NCBI GenBank assembly: GCA_021432605.1 | Contig: MU271161.1 | Coordinates: 426,004-490,003 of the forward strand | DNA from: Coniochaeta sp. PMI_546 | Taxonomy: Eukaryota; Ascomycota; Sordariomycetes; Coniochaetales; Coniochaetaceae | Length of the DNA stretch: 64,000 nucleotides | Reading direction: 5' to 3' | Part shown: positions 34,038 to 45,469 of the stretch, one piece after another | How positions within the stretch are numbered: the stretch's first letter is position 1 | Layout of the letters: each line of letters starts with the position of its first letter | Notes under the pieces: generated by a model | Told to the model about the DNA's origin: nothing | Databases searched by the model: none | What the model saw: only the letters and a program-made list of their open reading frames with translations | Made by a program: the position numbers and the translations under genes

Positions 34038-34481
34038 ATGAATTCCGAGCCGTCCTCCTATCGAGTTTACCTTGGTAAATATCTTACTTGGAAGGATACT
34101 CATCACCACGCCATTTACGTGGAGACTGACGAGGTGAATGAAGAAGGCGTGCTCTATCATGCTGTCGGTAGTGTCCTACGTGGAATGAAACTCGACATCA
34201 GAACAGATAAAGACCCGCTACGCTCTGATACAGGCGTGAGCAGACAACAGATTGGATGGGTTACGAAGCAGAACCACCATCGTATGCAAGAAGTCTGTTT
34301 GACGATTCCTCCGCCAGCAGCGCAGCTGGCTCTGAATGGGAAGAAATTGAATCCTTCCCAGCCTATCCGCCATTGCCAGCACTAGGTGGCTAAGGCCATC
34401 GACGCTCTGAAAGCAGACGGAGTCCTCGATCCGCTAGGTCCGACCGATGATGCGGGGATCCAGTTCCGAAGCCCTCGGTAA
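34038..34481 (+). pseudogene. Small fungal hypothetical gene broken by one nonsense codon
   Basis: From the ATG at 34038 the frame reads a compact protein (MNSEPSSYRVYLGKYL, HHHAIYVETDEVNEEG, LYHAVGSVLRGMKLD, IPPPAAQL, QPIRHCQH). It resembles a widespread fungal family of ~150 residues, which I believe is DUF6914. A TAG at 34383..34385 ends it right after CQH, where family members usually have Trp. The frame stays open beyond it (VAKAIDALKADGVLDPLG) to TAA at 34479..34481, matching the family's C-terminal helix. TGG to TAG is a G-to-A transition, the kind RIP makes, and the AT-rich block starts about 300 bases away. Family assignment is from memory; the in-frame TAG is directly seen. Confidence 0.65.
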
Positions 34482-35159
34482 GCACGAGATCCCGAAAAGG
34501 GGGATTTGTTTTGGGTTTGCGGCAATCGTTCGGGACCGAGTATGCCCTTGAGGAGACGCTCGTTGAGGATGGCTATGAGGACCGGTATTATTATTCTCCG
34601 ACATGGATCTAGGCCGCCATGGCCGGCACCATTGCGTCAATTTCTGGTTATCAACGGATTGGATACTAGGTAGGGCCACCCATTACGACGCTTTTGCCTT
34701 AGTGCTCAAGGTCGTAAACAGTTCTTTCGTTTTCTTTTAACAAAAGAAGTTAAGTAATTAATAGAATTCTATCGAGTTACAAATTATATATTAGTATTTT
34801 ATATTACTTATTAAAGCTAAACGATTATAAAGGTTATTCTTTTTTTAAAAAGAATTTCTTATTTATAATTCTATTAGTTACCCTTATTTATAATCTATTA
34901 TTAAGATATTTATTTAGTAGTTTATTAAAATTATTAAACCGGTACGTTTAATTATAAAGTAAATACCCTTTCTTAACTAAAGGGTTATATTAGTCTTAAA
35001 GGCTTAGTTATACTTCTAAGTATTTTACTTTATTACCCGTTATACCTAATCAAAACCTATTATATAAAAGAATATACGAAGTAGTTTAAGAATAACGAAT
35101 ATAATTTTATCTCTAGCCTTATACTTATTTATTATTTTAATATAAATAGTAGATATATA
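34482..35159. other. Border between normal and AT-rich DNA
   Basis: Composition is normal to about 34710 and then drops abruptly: from there to 35159 nearly everything is A/T with CpA and TpG almost absent. No gene. The last bases (ATATA) flank the first LTR. Confidence 0.6.
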
Positions 35160-35572
35160 TATAACGAATCAATATTCTTAAGTACTAACCGATACTAAGG
35201 GTTTATTAACAATTAGTTAGGTATATACGGTAAGTTATAATAAGATCGTATTTAGTTAAAAGGTAGACTACTATTTTAAAAAGGGGTAGGTAATTAAATA
35301 TAAAGAACTATATATTAATCGTTATAAAAGTAACTCGTAACTATCTAATTATAACAATTATTTAAATATAAATATTTCTTCGTAGATTATTCCTAACCGT
35401 AATCCTAAAGCCTTCTTTTTAGAACGTTATTAATATAATAATCCTACGTTTCTAAAACGTTAGATTACTTATTATTATTAGATCTCGTAATCCCGCTTTT
35501 AATTAGCTAACGGTACCTTAGTTATTCCGTTCCGGTTATTATAACCTAACTTAACGGGACTAGTTCGTAATA
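35160..35572 (-). repeat. LTR (413-bp family), left copy
   Basis: Near-identical in length and order to 44200..44612; differences are mostly C/T and G/A transitions. For a minus-strand element this is the 3' LTR. Confidence 0.8.
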
Positions 35573-36349
35573 CGATATCCTTCTTTTAAACCTTCGTCCC
35601 GGAAACTAAGGTTATAAAACGTTATTAACGTTTACGTTAAGGTAAATCTCGCGTACCCGTCTTCTTTTCTTAAAATATTAATAATATATTAAACCGCGTA
35701 GAAAAGAGATAAAACGAAAAATCCGAAAAATCTTTCTCTAAGAAAACTCTTAAACGTTTTATTTTAATAATATACGTCGAAGAATTAAGTATTCTAACCG
35801 ATATACCTTATTCCTTTTATTTTCGTAATAATAAACCTTATTATATAACGGGGGAAAACTCCCGTTATAATAAATATATTCGCCAAGGTCGTTCTTACGA
35901 CGGTATATTAATAGTTTCCTCTTATTCGTTACTTTTTAGTTTTCGTTATTTTGAATTATCTTTATTAACCTTTAGTTAATATCCCGTTTATTTTCTTCTT
36001 AAAAATAATTACGTAACGATAAAAAAGCCGTAGAAAAAACGTTATTCGTATTTTAATAATAATTAGTTACCGTTATAAATCGTCTTTCCCGGATCCGTAA
36101 GGTTCGTAAGAAGATCGAAAAACGAAGTAAAGAGTTATTTTAACGAGGGATATAAAAGTTAAACGAAGGTAACGATATTATTTAATCCCTTAATGTTTAA
36201 GATCGTTTTATTATAAAGGATTTATAAGTTATAAATATTTCTAACGAGACCGATTAGAATACGTTTGGTTTAAGCGGGGACCTTTAAAACCTTACGTTCG
36301 GCCTCGGTAATAGTTTATTAAAAACGGATTAGGATATTAACGGTAATAC

Positions 36350-39300
36350 TATTTACGTAATTATTAATAATTCGTTAGGTTCTTAACTAGTTCCTATATA
36401 TTCTCCGAGTCGTTATAATCTTTCTATTTAATCAAGTATTTTATCTAATACCTTCTTTTCTTAGAATTAAGGATTATTTTAATTTCGTACTTTAGTTTTA
36501 CGGATTCTACTTCGATTAATTCCTAAAGTTTAACGTTAACCGTTATTAGTTCTAATAATAATATATAAAATACCGGGTAAACTTTTATTATCTTTAGTAA
36601 ACGAAGCTTATAATTAGTATCCAATATTATTTCTCTAACTTTGAAAAGTCTAAGTTTTTTATAATCTAATTTATTACTTAGTCGTTTGGTTTTGATATTT
36701 TTTCTAAATAGGTAAACCTTATTTCCCTTCTTAAAAGTTAATCCTTTTAACTTTCCTTCGTTATAATATTTCGTTATAATTTCTTTCGCGAGTTTTAAGT
36801 TTTATTATAGCTTATTATATAACTCTTTAAATTCTTTAACCGTTATAAAAGCTTTAGGTACTTCTTAAGATTAGTAAGGTATTTAATTAATCTTTAGTTC
36901 GAAGTTATAGTTTGTAAAAAAGGGCGCGTATCCAATACTATCTTATTTTACGTTATTATATATAAACTATACTAAAGGTAAGAGTTCTATCTAGTTATCT
37001 TATTTATAGTTTATATAATATCGTAAGTATTGTTTTAAGACCTAATTTAGTCTTTCGGTTTATCTATCTAGTTGTAAATAGTAAACGGTTAATAAGGAAT
37101 ACTTTATTCTTAACCTTATTATAAATACTTTTTAAAAGTTACTCGTAAATATTATTCTTCGGTTAAAGATTATTTCGGTAAGTAGTCCGTAATTATTAAT
37201 AATATACTTTAAAAACGTATCCGTAAGGTCTTCGGCTATATTAGCTTTTACGTATAGTATAAAGTACTTATACTTAGTTAATCTATCGATAATAACGAAA
37301 ACGTTATCGCATCGTATTCTTATTATTAATTCTCTTAATAAAGGTAACTTAACGATATAATCGAATACGATATATCCCTAAGCTCTTTTTAATACCGGTA
37401 AAGGTTTTAGCTCTCTATATAATTTATATCGTATTATTTTATTCTAACTATATTATTAATATTAGTCGACGACTTCCGTAATACGTTTTCGGAACCTATT
37501 TTATTTCGGTACGTAAACTAATCTTCGGTACCGTAATAACTTATCCGTAGAGTTCCTTAGGTACTCCCTTTCTTTTTCGAACGTATAAACTCTTTTGATT
37601 TTACGTAATTATTTCTTATCGGGTTTAACTACTTACGTAACCCCGAATTCGAAGTTACCGTATTAGTTTACCTTAAAAAAGTTTACCGAATATACTTTTT
37701 TTTCTAATTTTAAATTTTCTCGTCGGTTTAAAACGTCCGTTCTACCGTTTTTATTACCTTTTTAATACGTTATTTCGAAATCGAAATCCGTAAGAAACTT
37801 ATATTATCTTATCTATCGTTTATTAAGTTTTTTAATTATAATAAAGGTAATAAGGTTTTTATAATCTATTAAGATTTTAACCTTATACCTAATTCTTATA
37901 AGGTAATATTTCTATTTTTTAAAAGTTTTAACGATAATTACTAATTTTTAATCTAAAATATTATAATTAAGTTCCGGTCCGTTTAATTTCTTCGAAAAAA
38001 ACGTTATTAAATATAACTTTTTTTATTTATCTCGTTATCTTAATTAGTTTCTAAACGCGAATCCCGACGCGTCGGTTTTTATTTTATAAAGTTTTTTAAG
38101 ATCCGCGGTAACTAATACCGGTCGGTTTAAAATCTTCTTTTTAAGTTTTTAAAAAGCTTTTTCTTTTTTCGAAATCTATTCGAACTTTAAATCTTTCTTA
38201 ATAAAGTTAATAAGGGGTATTACGATCTTACCGTAATCTTTAATAAACTTACGATAAAAGTTAATAATTCCTAAAAAAGCTCGTATTCCCGTAACCGTTT
38301 TTAATATAAATTATTTTACGATAATTTTTAATTTATCTAAATCTATTTCGAATTAGCTTAATAATAATATATTACCGAAAAATTTTATTTCCTTCTAATA
38401 AAATTCGTATTTTTCGGGTTCGACTAATAAATTCGTATTTTATAATATTTATAAGATGAAATAAATATATTTTTTATATTATTCGAAATCTTCCGAATAG
38501 ATTAAAATAATATCGAGGTATACGACGACGAAATCGTTTAAATACTTTCGAAATACGTAATTGATTATTTTTTAAAATAAAGTTAATATATTAATAAGCC
38601 CGAAGGGTATAATATAATATTCGTATTATTTTAACTTAAATCGTTATACCGTCTTTTATTTATCTCCTTTTTTAATTCGTATTAGGTTATACGTTCCTTT
38701 AAAGTCCAAGGTAATAAACTATTAAACTTTATATAACCGATCTCTTAATTTAGATATAAGAAGTAATAGTTTTCGATCTTTAATAATAATATTATTAAAT
38801 TATCGATAATCTATAACGAGACGTAACTTCTTGTTTTTCTTAAATATAAATAAAATAGGGTATCTTATTAATAATTATAATAATCGAATATAACCTTTTT
38901 TTAAATTTTTATTAATATATTCTCTTAACGCCTTTAGTTATAAATTATTAAAAAGATAGATCTTATAAAATCCAGGTTCCTTATTTAATTAAAGATTAAT
39001 CTCGTAATCTTAACGATTATATTTAAGTAATCTTATCTCAAATTCAGGTTTAAATAGTTTATCGTATCGATAATATTCTTTCGGAATCGTTCGCGTCGAT
39101 ACTAATTAAATCTTTATAACTATTTCGCAAATTATCAAAGTTTTTCTAAAATCGTATATAAGCTTTTCTTCGTAAGGTTTACTCTTTATAAAGGTTAACT
39201 TTCTTTTTAACGTATCCTATTAAAGTTAACTTATTTTCTAATTAACTCGGGGATTATTCGTTCGTAATTAAGGTATCCTTAATATTATACCGTACGATAA

Positions 39301-41440
39301 GATCTCCGTAATATCAAACGTTATTTCCTAATTATATCTTTAGATAATAACCCGGAAAGGTATAATCTTTATATCTACTAGTCCTTATCTATAATTGATA
39401 AGGCTTTTATTAATAGTTCTAAATCGGTAAAGCTCGTTCTTTTTCTTTTAAGGTAATCGTAATATATTAACGAGATTTAACGAGATATAATTTCCTTATA
39501 TTCCGTTATCTATTATTATTTAGGTATAGTTTTCTTATATATCAACCGTAATTCGTAAATATTCAACTTTTACGGTCGTATATAAAGATCTCTTTATATT
39601 ACGTCGATATAATCCTTTTATAATCGACGTTAGTTGTTTTTTATCCGTTTTTCTAATTTTTAGAACGAAATATTATAATATTCTAATTAATCTTAAATTT
39701 ATATAAAGGGGGACCGACGGCTTTCCGCGATCGTCTTCTTCTATCTTAGAACTAATATCTAATAACTTATTCGAATATCTTTCCGTTAAAAATCTCCCTT
39801 ATTATAATATTACGTATCCTTCCTATATTTATATAATTCGGTATCTAATTAAAAATTCTTCGGCCGATTCTTCCCTTATAATTTACGTTACGATTTTAAA
39901 TATTAAATGTCCGGGTTAATTTAATCTTTTTATTAGGTTTTCTAATAGGTACGTAATTTATAATTAGTTCCTTTTTTCGATTCCCTATCTCGGTTCGGTT
40001 ATTATTAAGAACTCCTATCCCGTTTAATTAAGTTATAATTATATAGTTCCGGGTAACGTTAATAACAAAAACTATCTATTCTTATATACTTCTTCATATC
40101 CTTCGATATCTCTTAATCGGTAAAGATAAAATATAAGCCTAATTATTAATATTCGCGTTAGTATCTATTTATAATTTAGTTTTTCCTATATATATTAAGT
40201 ATAACGGTAGAAGATATACGAATTTTACGAAATCTAATTATAATAGACCGAGTTAATATATACCGACTTGTAATCTTTATATAACGGTATTTACTCTTTT
40301 TTAATTTCGTCTTATTTTTGGTTTAATAAACTAACTAGATATATTATATCCGTAATATTATACCTTAATACTATTATTAAATCGACTTCTTCTCCTAATA
40401 ACCTAAGAAATACTTTATATTATTATTCTCTACGTATTATCGCGATAACGTAAGATTTATTATCCTTTATTATTACCTAAGTCTTATTTTCGGGGATTGG
40501 TTTCTAAACCCTTTTAGGTTAACGATACTTGTTAACGTAATATCTTTATTTCTTATAGTTAAAATATTTACCTTTTTTCTTAAATTAGCTTCGTTAAATA
40601 ATATCTAGGTTTATAAGTCTTAGATAAGAGCCCGTAACTATAAACCGTTTTTTTTCTAAAATTTACGATTTCCCTTATTATCTAAAAGGCTTTTCCTTTT
40701 TTTTTTTTTTTCAAATCTTCGTTTATATAATCGATTATCGATTTGATTACGGATACGATATATTTATATAAAGTATCCGGTCGATCTTTTTTATTAAGTT
40801 TATCCTTAACGTTATCTTATAATCTTCCGTAAAAATAAAAGAATAATATTTATTCCTTTAAATCGAATTTAACCGTAATTCGTTTAAACTTTACCGTATA
40901 CGTTCTTACCGAACCTTTTTATCTTAAAAATAAGAATTATCGTTCCGCCGATCTTTATTCGTTAAGATTTCCGAAAGTTTCCTTAAGTTTTTCGAATAAT
41001 CGATTGATATTAGAAAATATAATACGGGTTTCTAATTTCCGCCTTTTTATATTTAACTAGTTTTATAAAAAGTCTCGAAAGTTAAGTTCGAATTATTCCG
41101 CCGCCTTCCTTTTTAATAAACTTCTTATATAAATTACTTTCTCGTATTCCCGAAAAAAAGACGCCGTATATATTTTAAAATACGCGTAAACCTAAATAAC
41201 GAAAGCTTATAATCCTTCCTTATTCTTATCGTAAGGTTTAAAACGCGGAACCTTAATCTTAGCCGTAAGGTCGACTTTAAATCTTTTTTTAAGAATAACG
41301 ATTTCCGTTTATAATTATACGATTATTACCGTTATATTATTCGCCTAAACTTAAGCTTAAGCTTAGGTTATAAAGTTTTATTAAGGTACGGGTATTCCGA
41401 ATACTATATTAACTACTTAATATAAGGTTAACTTATCTAA
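36350..41440 (-). pseudogene. gag-pol remains inside the composite element
   Basis: Degenerate coding region of a Ty3/gypsy chromovirus, read on the minus strand from ~41.0 kb leftward. It holds gag (FKRITVKFDLK-like, ~40.8..40.9 kb), RT with YLD near 38.51 kb, an integrase C-terminal RKNIKTKRL-like segment near 36.70 kb, and a chromodomain relic (DYNDSENI) near 36.4 kb. It is full of TAG/TAA. Distances from the 41.85 kb LTR edge match the complete copy at 45..51.8 kb, except for about 250 bp missing before the chromodomain. Confidence 0.7.
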
Positions 41441-41455
41441 TAAGAGTAATCAAAA

Positions 41456-41848
41456 TATAACGATCTAAGATAAGGTTTAAGATTAGAAGGTAAGTTTTAT
41501 TACTTAAGATAAGTAAGTTAAGGTATAATAAATAATCTTTACTTTAGTATCGTTAAGATAAGAATCTTATTCAAATAATAACCTTAATTGAATACTTAGA
41601 TTGATTATTAAATAATCAAAAACTATTTATAATAGAGTTTAGAAAGACTCCTTCCTATATATTTGAATAAATATAATAATAATTATAATAAACAACTATT
41701 CGGAATATTAATAATAGTTATAATAGATAACTATTACGCTTATCGGTTACGTAACCCTAAGTCCCTTACCTATATAATACGATAAGCCCCGTTTATATAT
41801 TCCTTATCTATTAACGGGATATCCCTCCGTAACTATAGGTTTATAATA
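41456..41848 (-). repeat. LTR of the 392-bp family nested in the composite element
   Basis: Starts TATAACGAT and ends GTTTATAATA, the RIP-mutated form of TGTAACGAT...GTTCGTAACA. It aligns along its length with the LTRs at 45020, 51409, 61156, 63222 and 63689. The sequence just left (GAGTAATCAAAA, 41444..41455) is the region next to the 5' LTR in the other copies, so the internal part runs leftward and this is a 5' LTR on the minus strand. Confidence 0.85.
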
Positions 41849-44199
41849 CTTATAAACGGTCTTTTTCGTTTTTTACCTTCCGTTATTATTATTTAGCTAA
41901 CTCCCGTTAAACTCTTTTTAAATCCTTAATATTATACCTATAACTTCCCGAGCTAAACGATCTTATCTTTCAAAAAGTTCCCTCTTTCCGTTAACGTCGT
42001 ACTTATTAATTATTCCGTAATAGTTAACTAACGTATTACGTAAGGTTATCGTTCTTATTATATATTTCTAATACTTTAACAAACTCTTAATTTATTATTC
42101 GTACCTTAGTTAACTCTTTCCGATTTAGGGATAATTCGTCTAATAATTCGTTAATAATCCCCGACTATTATACTTTTAATAATTTCGTCTTTTATTCTTT
42201 AAAAAATCCTTCGAATCTTTATATCGTTTCGGTTTAATTTTATAACGTAGGTTAACGTTCGTACGTTTATTTATTAAATCTTACTTAAGTTATCGTCCTT
42301 TTCCGAATAAAGGTCTAACGTTCCCGTCCCGGTTATAAGATAACGATAAACCTTTCTTCTTCTTATTTTTTATCTATTATATATACGTATTATTATAATA
42401 TCTTATTAACGCGATATTATTTATACTTAAGTTCTTTATAGTTTTGGAATATTTTTTTATATATCTTAAAATACTTTGGATCCTTAATTAATATAACTAC
42501 CCCGTAATAAATATGTTTTCCGATTATTTTTTATTATTTTAATTTTTCTCGACGGTAAAGGTTATAAATAACGTCGTCTTTTTATCGTCGCGGGAAAAAG
42601 TTATTCTTAACTTTAAATATTAAATATTCGAGATATTCGTTATAAATATATAATACTTAATAAATCAAATAATAATATTCTCCGTTTAAGTTTATATCGT
42701 AATAATCGTTATTCTGATCTTTCGTTTATTTCTAATTTTCTAAAAATATCCCGATTTTAGAATTCTTAACGGTATCGCCGTAAATAATTATTATATTATC
42801 TCGAATTATAAATTAGTAACGGATCCGTATTAGATCTTTTGGGAACGTTAAAATCTAATCGAAGTTTCCCTTTTCCGTATTAAGAGTTACTTTTTCTTTT
42901 AAAAAAAATATTTCTTTTTAAAGTTCGTAATACGGCCTTTCGTTAGTTTTTATAAATCTTTATAACGGCTTTTTCGGGTTCGATTTTTATTATACTTACT
43001 TTATATCCGGCTAATATATTATCGTTATTATCTTACGAAATCTTTTCCTTTTCTAATATTATATCGTTATACGATCTTTATTAAATAATCCTAATAAAAC
43101 TAATCTATCTAGTCGTAATTTATCGGATTTCCGTCTTAATAACGGTTAATATAAGATTCGTAATTTCGTACTTATTTCTACTAATAATATTAACTTATCG
43201 GTTCGTAATTCTTTCTTTTAGTTTTCGAAGTTCTTAATACTTTCGAACGAAATATCCTTTTATCTAATAATTAAAATATTTTATATTTTTCTTATCTATC
43301 TTTTTATATCGTTAGACGATATCGAACGTTATCGGCCCGTTTCGTTATTTATAAAAAGTATCGTAATTTTAAATTCTCTTTAAAATATTAACTTACGTTT
43401 TCTTAATCGGTTACTAAAAAAGCTTTATAATTCCTTTTCTTTTTATACGTCGTTCGTATAAATAATTATCAATCTTAATTATTATCTCGATATAAATAAA
43501 TAACTTATTAAGTCGATCTTCCTTAACTAATTCGTCTTTAACGTCTTTTTTAAATCTTTAATAGAATTATATTATAAAAGGTTCGTCTTCCTATTTTAAT
43601 CTAAAGGAAATCTATCTAAATTACGAAACGTAATTCGAGGTTAACCTTTTTTACTAGAAAGCTTATAACTTACGTTTAACTATCCTTTCTTTATCTAAGG
43701 TATAAAAAGTCTTTTTAAAAACGTCGGCGAAACTTAAGAAAGATCTAAAGATCTTATTAGTCTTATCGTTACGATCTAATTTTCCGTTCTTAGAATAATC
43801 TCGTAAAATAGGTTTATACTAATTAAATATATCGCCTTTTAAAAGGTAAATAACGAAAAGGACCTTACGTTCTTTATCCGGAAAGTCGTATATATTATAC
43901 CGGAAATAAGTTTTAAATTAGGTTAAGAAACCTTAAAGGGTCCTTAGACTCTTATCGTAAGCTTAAAACTAAGATACCTTAAGGCGGTTACCTCCCCCTT
44001 TAACCTATTATTCTTAAAGTTATATAAATATAATTCGAAATTAGATGATTTTATTTGTTATAATTTAAAGCGTAATTCTTTAAGGTACGGTTTAAAATTA
44101 TAAGTTCGAATTACTTGCTTTCGGTATTACCGATATTATTATTTATAAAATATTATTTAATAATACGTAAGTAATTAAGTTAAATAAGAACGATTAACG
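41849..44199 (-). pseudogene. gag region of the outer element
   Basis: Degenerate sequence between the nested LTR and the right-hand 413-bp LTR. A minus-strand frame near 43.45..43.60 kb reads KKDVKDELVKEDRLNKLF and KIDNYLYERR, the conserved end of gypsy Gag. The rest is too mutated to delimit. Confidence 0.6.
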
Positions 44200-44612
44200 T
44201 ATAACGAATTAATATTCTTAAATATTAACCGATATTAAAGGTTTATTAATAATTAGTTAAATACGTACGGTAAGTTATAATAAGATCGTATCTAGTTAAA
44301 AGGTAAACTATTATTTTAAAAAGAGGTAGGTAATTAAATATAAAGAACTATATATTAATCGTTTTAAAAATAACTCGTAACTATCTAATTATAACGATTG
44401 TTTAAATACAAATGTTTTTTTATAAATTACTCCTAACCGTAATCCTAAGGCCTTCCTCTTAGAACGTTATTAATATAATAATCTTACGTTCTCGGAACAT
44501 TAGATTACTTATTATTATTAGATCCCGTAATCCCGTTCTTAATTAGCCAACGGTACCTTAGTTGTTCCGTTCCGGCTGTTGTAACCTAACCTAATAGGAC
44601 TAGTTCGTAACA
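44200..44612 (-). repeat. LTR (413-bp family), right copy
   Basis: Partner of 35160..35572, same length. It retains a few TG/CA dinucleotides (for example TTGTTCCG, CGTAACA), so it is somewhat less mutated. It is the 5' LTR of a minus-strand element. Confidence 0.8.
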
Positions 44613-45014
44613 TAATAGTATTATTTATATAATTTTGGCTATTTTATATAATAAGATATAAACAAGTGTTTGATTATTAAGTAAAATTAATATAATAATT
44701 AATACTACTTTTAATTAAATACTTATAATTATAAGAGTAATATTATACTAATAAAAAAGAAAAGCTTATTTTAATAGTAATATTTAATAAGTATAAGTAA
44801 TAATAGTATAAGAATAAAGGTTAAAACTATACAAAATAAATAAGTAAATAATTTTTTAAAATTTAACTTTTTAAATATAAGGCTTATTAATATATATTAT
44901 AAATAGTAAAAATCAGCTTTTTAAGTCGGTTTTAATAGTATACTTTTATTTTATTATACTTAATATTCGTTAGAAAATCACGTTTTAAGCTTAGTTTTTT
45001 CTATAAAAATATAT
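44613..45014. other. AT-rich spacer between retroelements
   Basis: About 400 bases of extreme AT content with no LTR or coding similarity that I can see. It may be the original AT-rich target or a remnant of another repeat. Confidence 0.4.
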
Positions 45015-45019
45015 ATATA
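45015..45019. repeat. Target-site duplication ATATA, left copy
   Basis: Five bases directly before the 5' LTR at 45020, repeated exactly after the 3' LTR. Confidence 0.75.
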
Positions 45020-45411
45020 TGTTACGAACCTATAGGTGACGGAAGGTGCCCCGCCAATAGATAAGGAACATATATACGAGACATATCGCAGTATATAGGT
45101 TAGGGACCTCGAGTCACGTGACTGATAGATAGGATCGGTATCGATCGTATTTATTACGATAGATCGGATAGACGTTTAACACGTCTATTACTATAGTCTC
45201 TACTAGTATATAGGAAAGAGTCCTTTCAAGCTCCGTTACAGATAGTTCTTAATTACCTAATGATCAATCTAAATATTCAATCGAGGTTATCATTAAGTAA
45301 AATACTTATCTTAACGATACCAAAGTAAAGATTGCTTGTTATACCTTAACTTACTTACCTTAAATAATAGAACTTACCTTCTGATCCTTAGCCCGTCTTG
45401 GGATCGTTACA
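45020..45411 (+). repeat. 5' LTR of element 1
   Basis: 392 bp, TGTTACGAACC to GATCGTTACA. It contains a 12-bp palindrome AGTCACGTGACT (45112..45123) and a TATA-like CTAGTATATAGG near 45204..45215, plausible U3 promoter parts. Confidence 0.93.
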
Positions 45412-45469
45412 TTTTGATTACTCTTATTCGGTAAGTTAACCCTATACCAAGTAGCTAACAATTATATCG

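Larger units (their letters stand above)
35160..44612 (-). mobile_element. Composite Ty3/gypsy LTR retrotransposon, heavily RIP-mutated
   Basis: Bounded by a pair of 413-bp direct repeats (35160..35572 and 44200..44612) that begin TATAACGAAT (ancestrally probably TG...) and end TCGTAATA/TCGTAACA. Read on the minus strand, gag remains (DVKDEL-like) lie next to the right LTR at ~43.45..43.60 kb. A foreign LTR of the 392-bp family sits inside at 41456..41848, followed leftward by a second gag, protease, RT (YLD near 38505..38520), RNase H, integrase and a chromodomain relic near 36.38..36.48 kb. Only one LTR of that inner element is present, so a deletion or recombination between nested elements is likely. 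No 5-bp target duplication is clear (ATATA versus TAATA). Confidence 0.75.
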
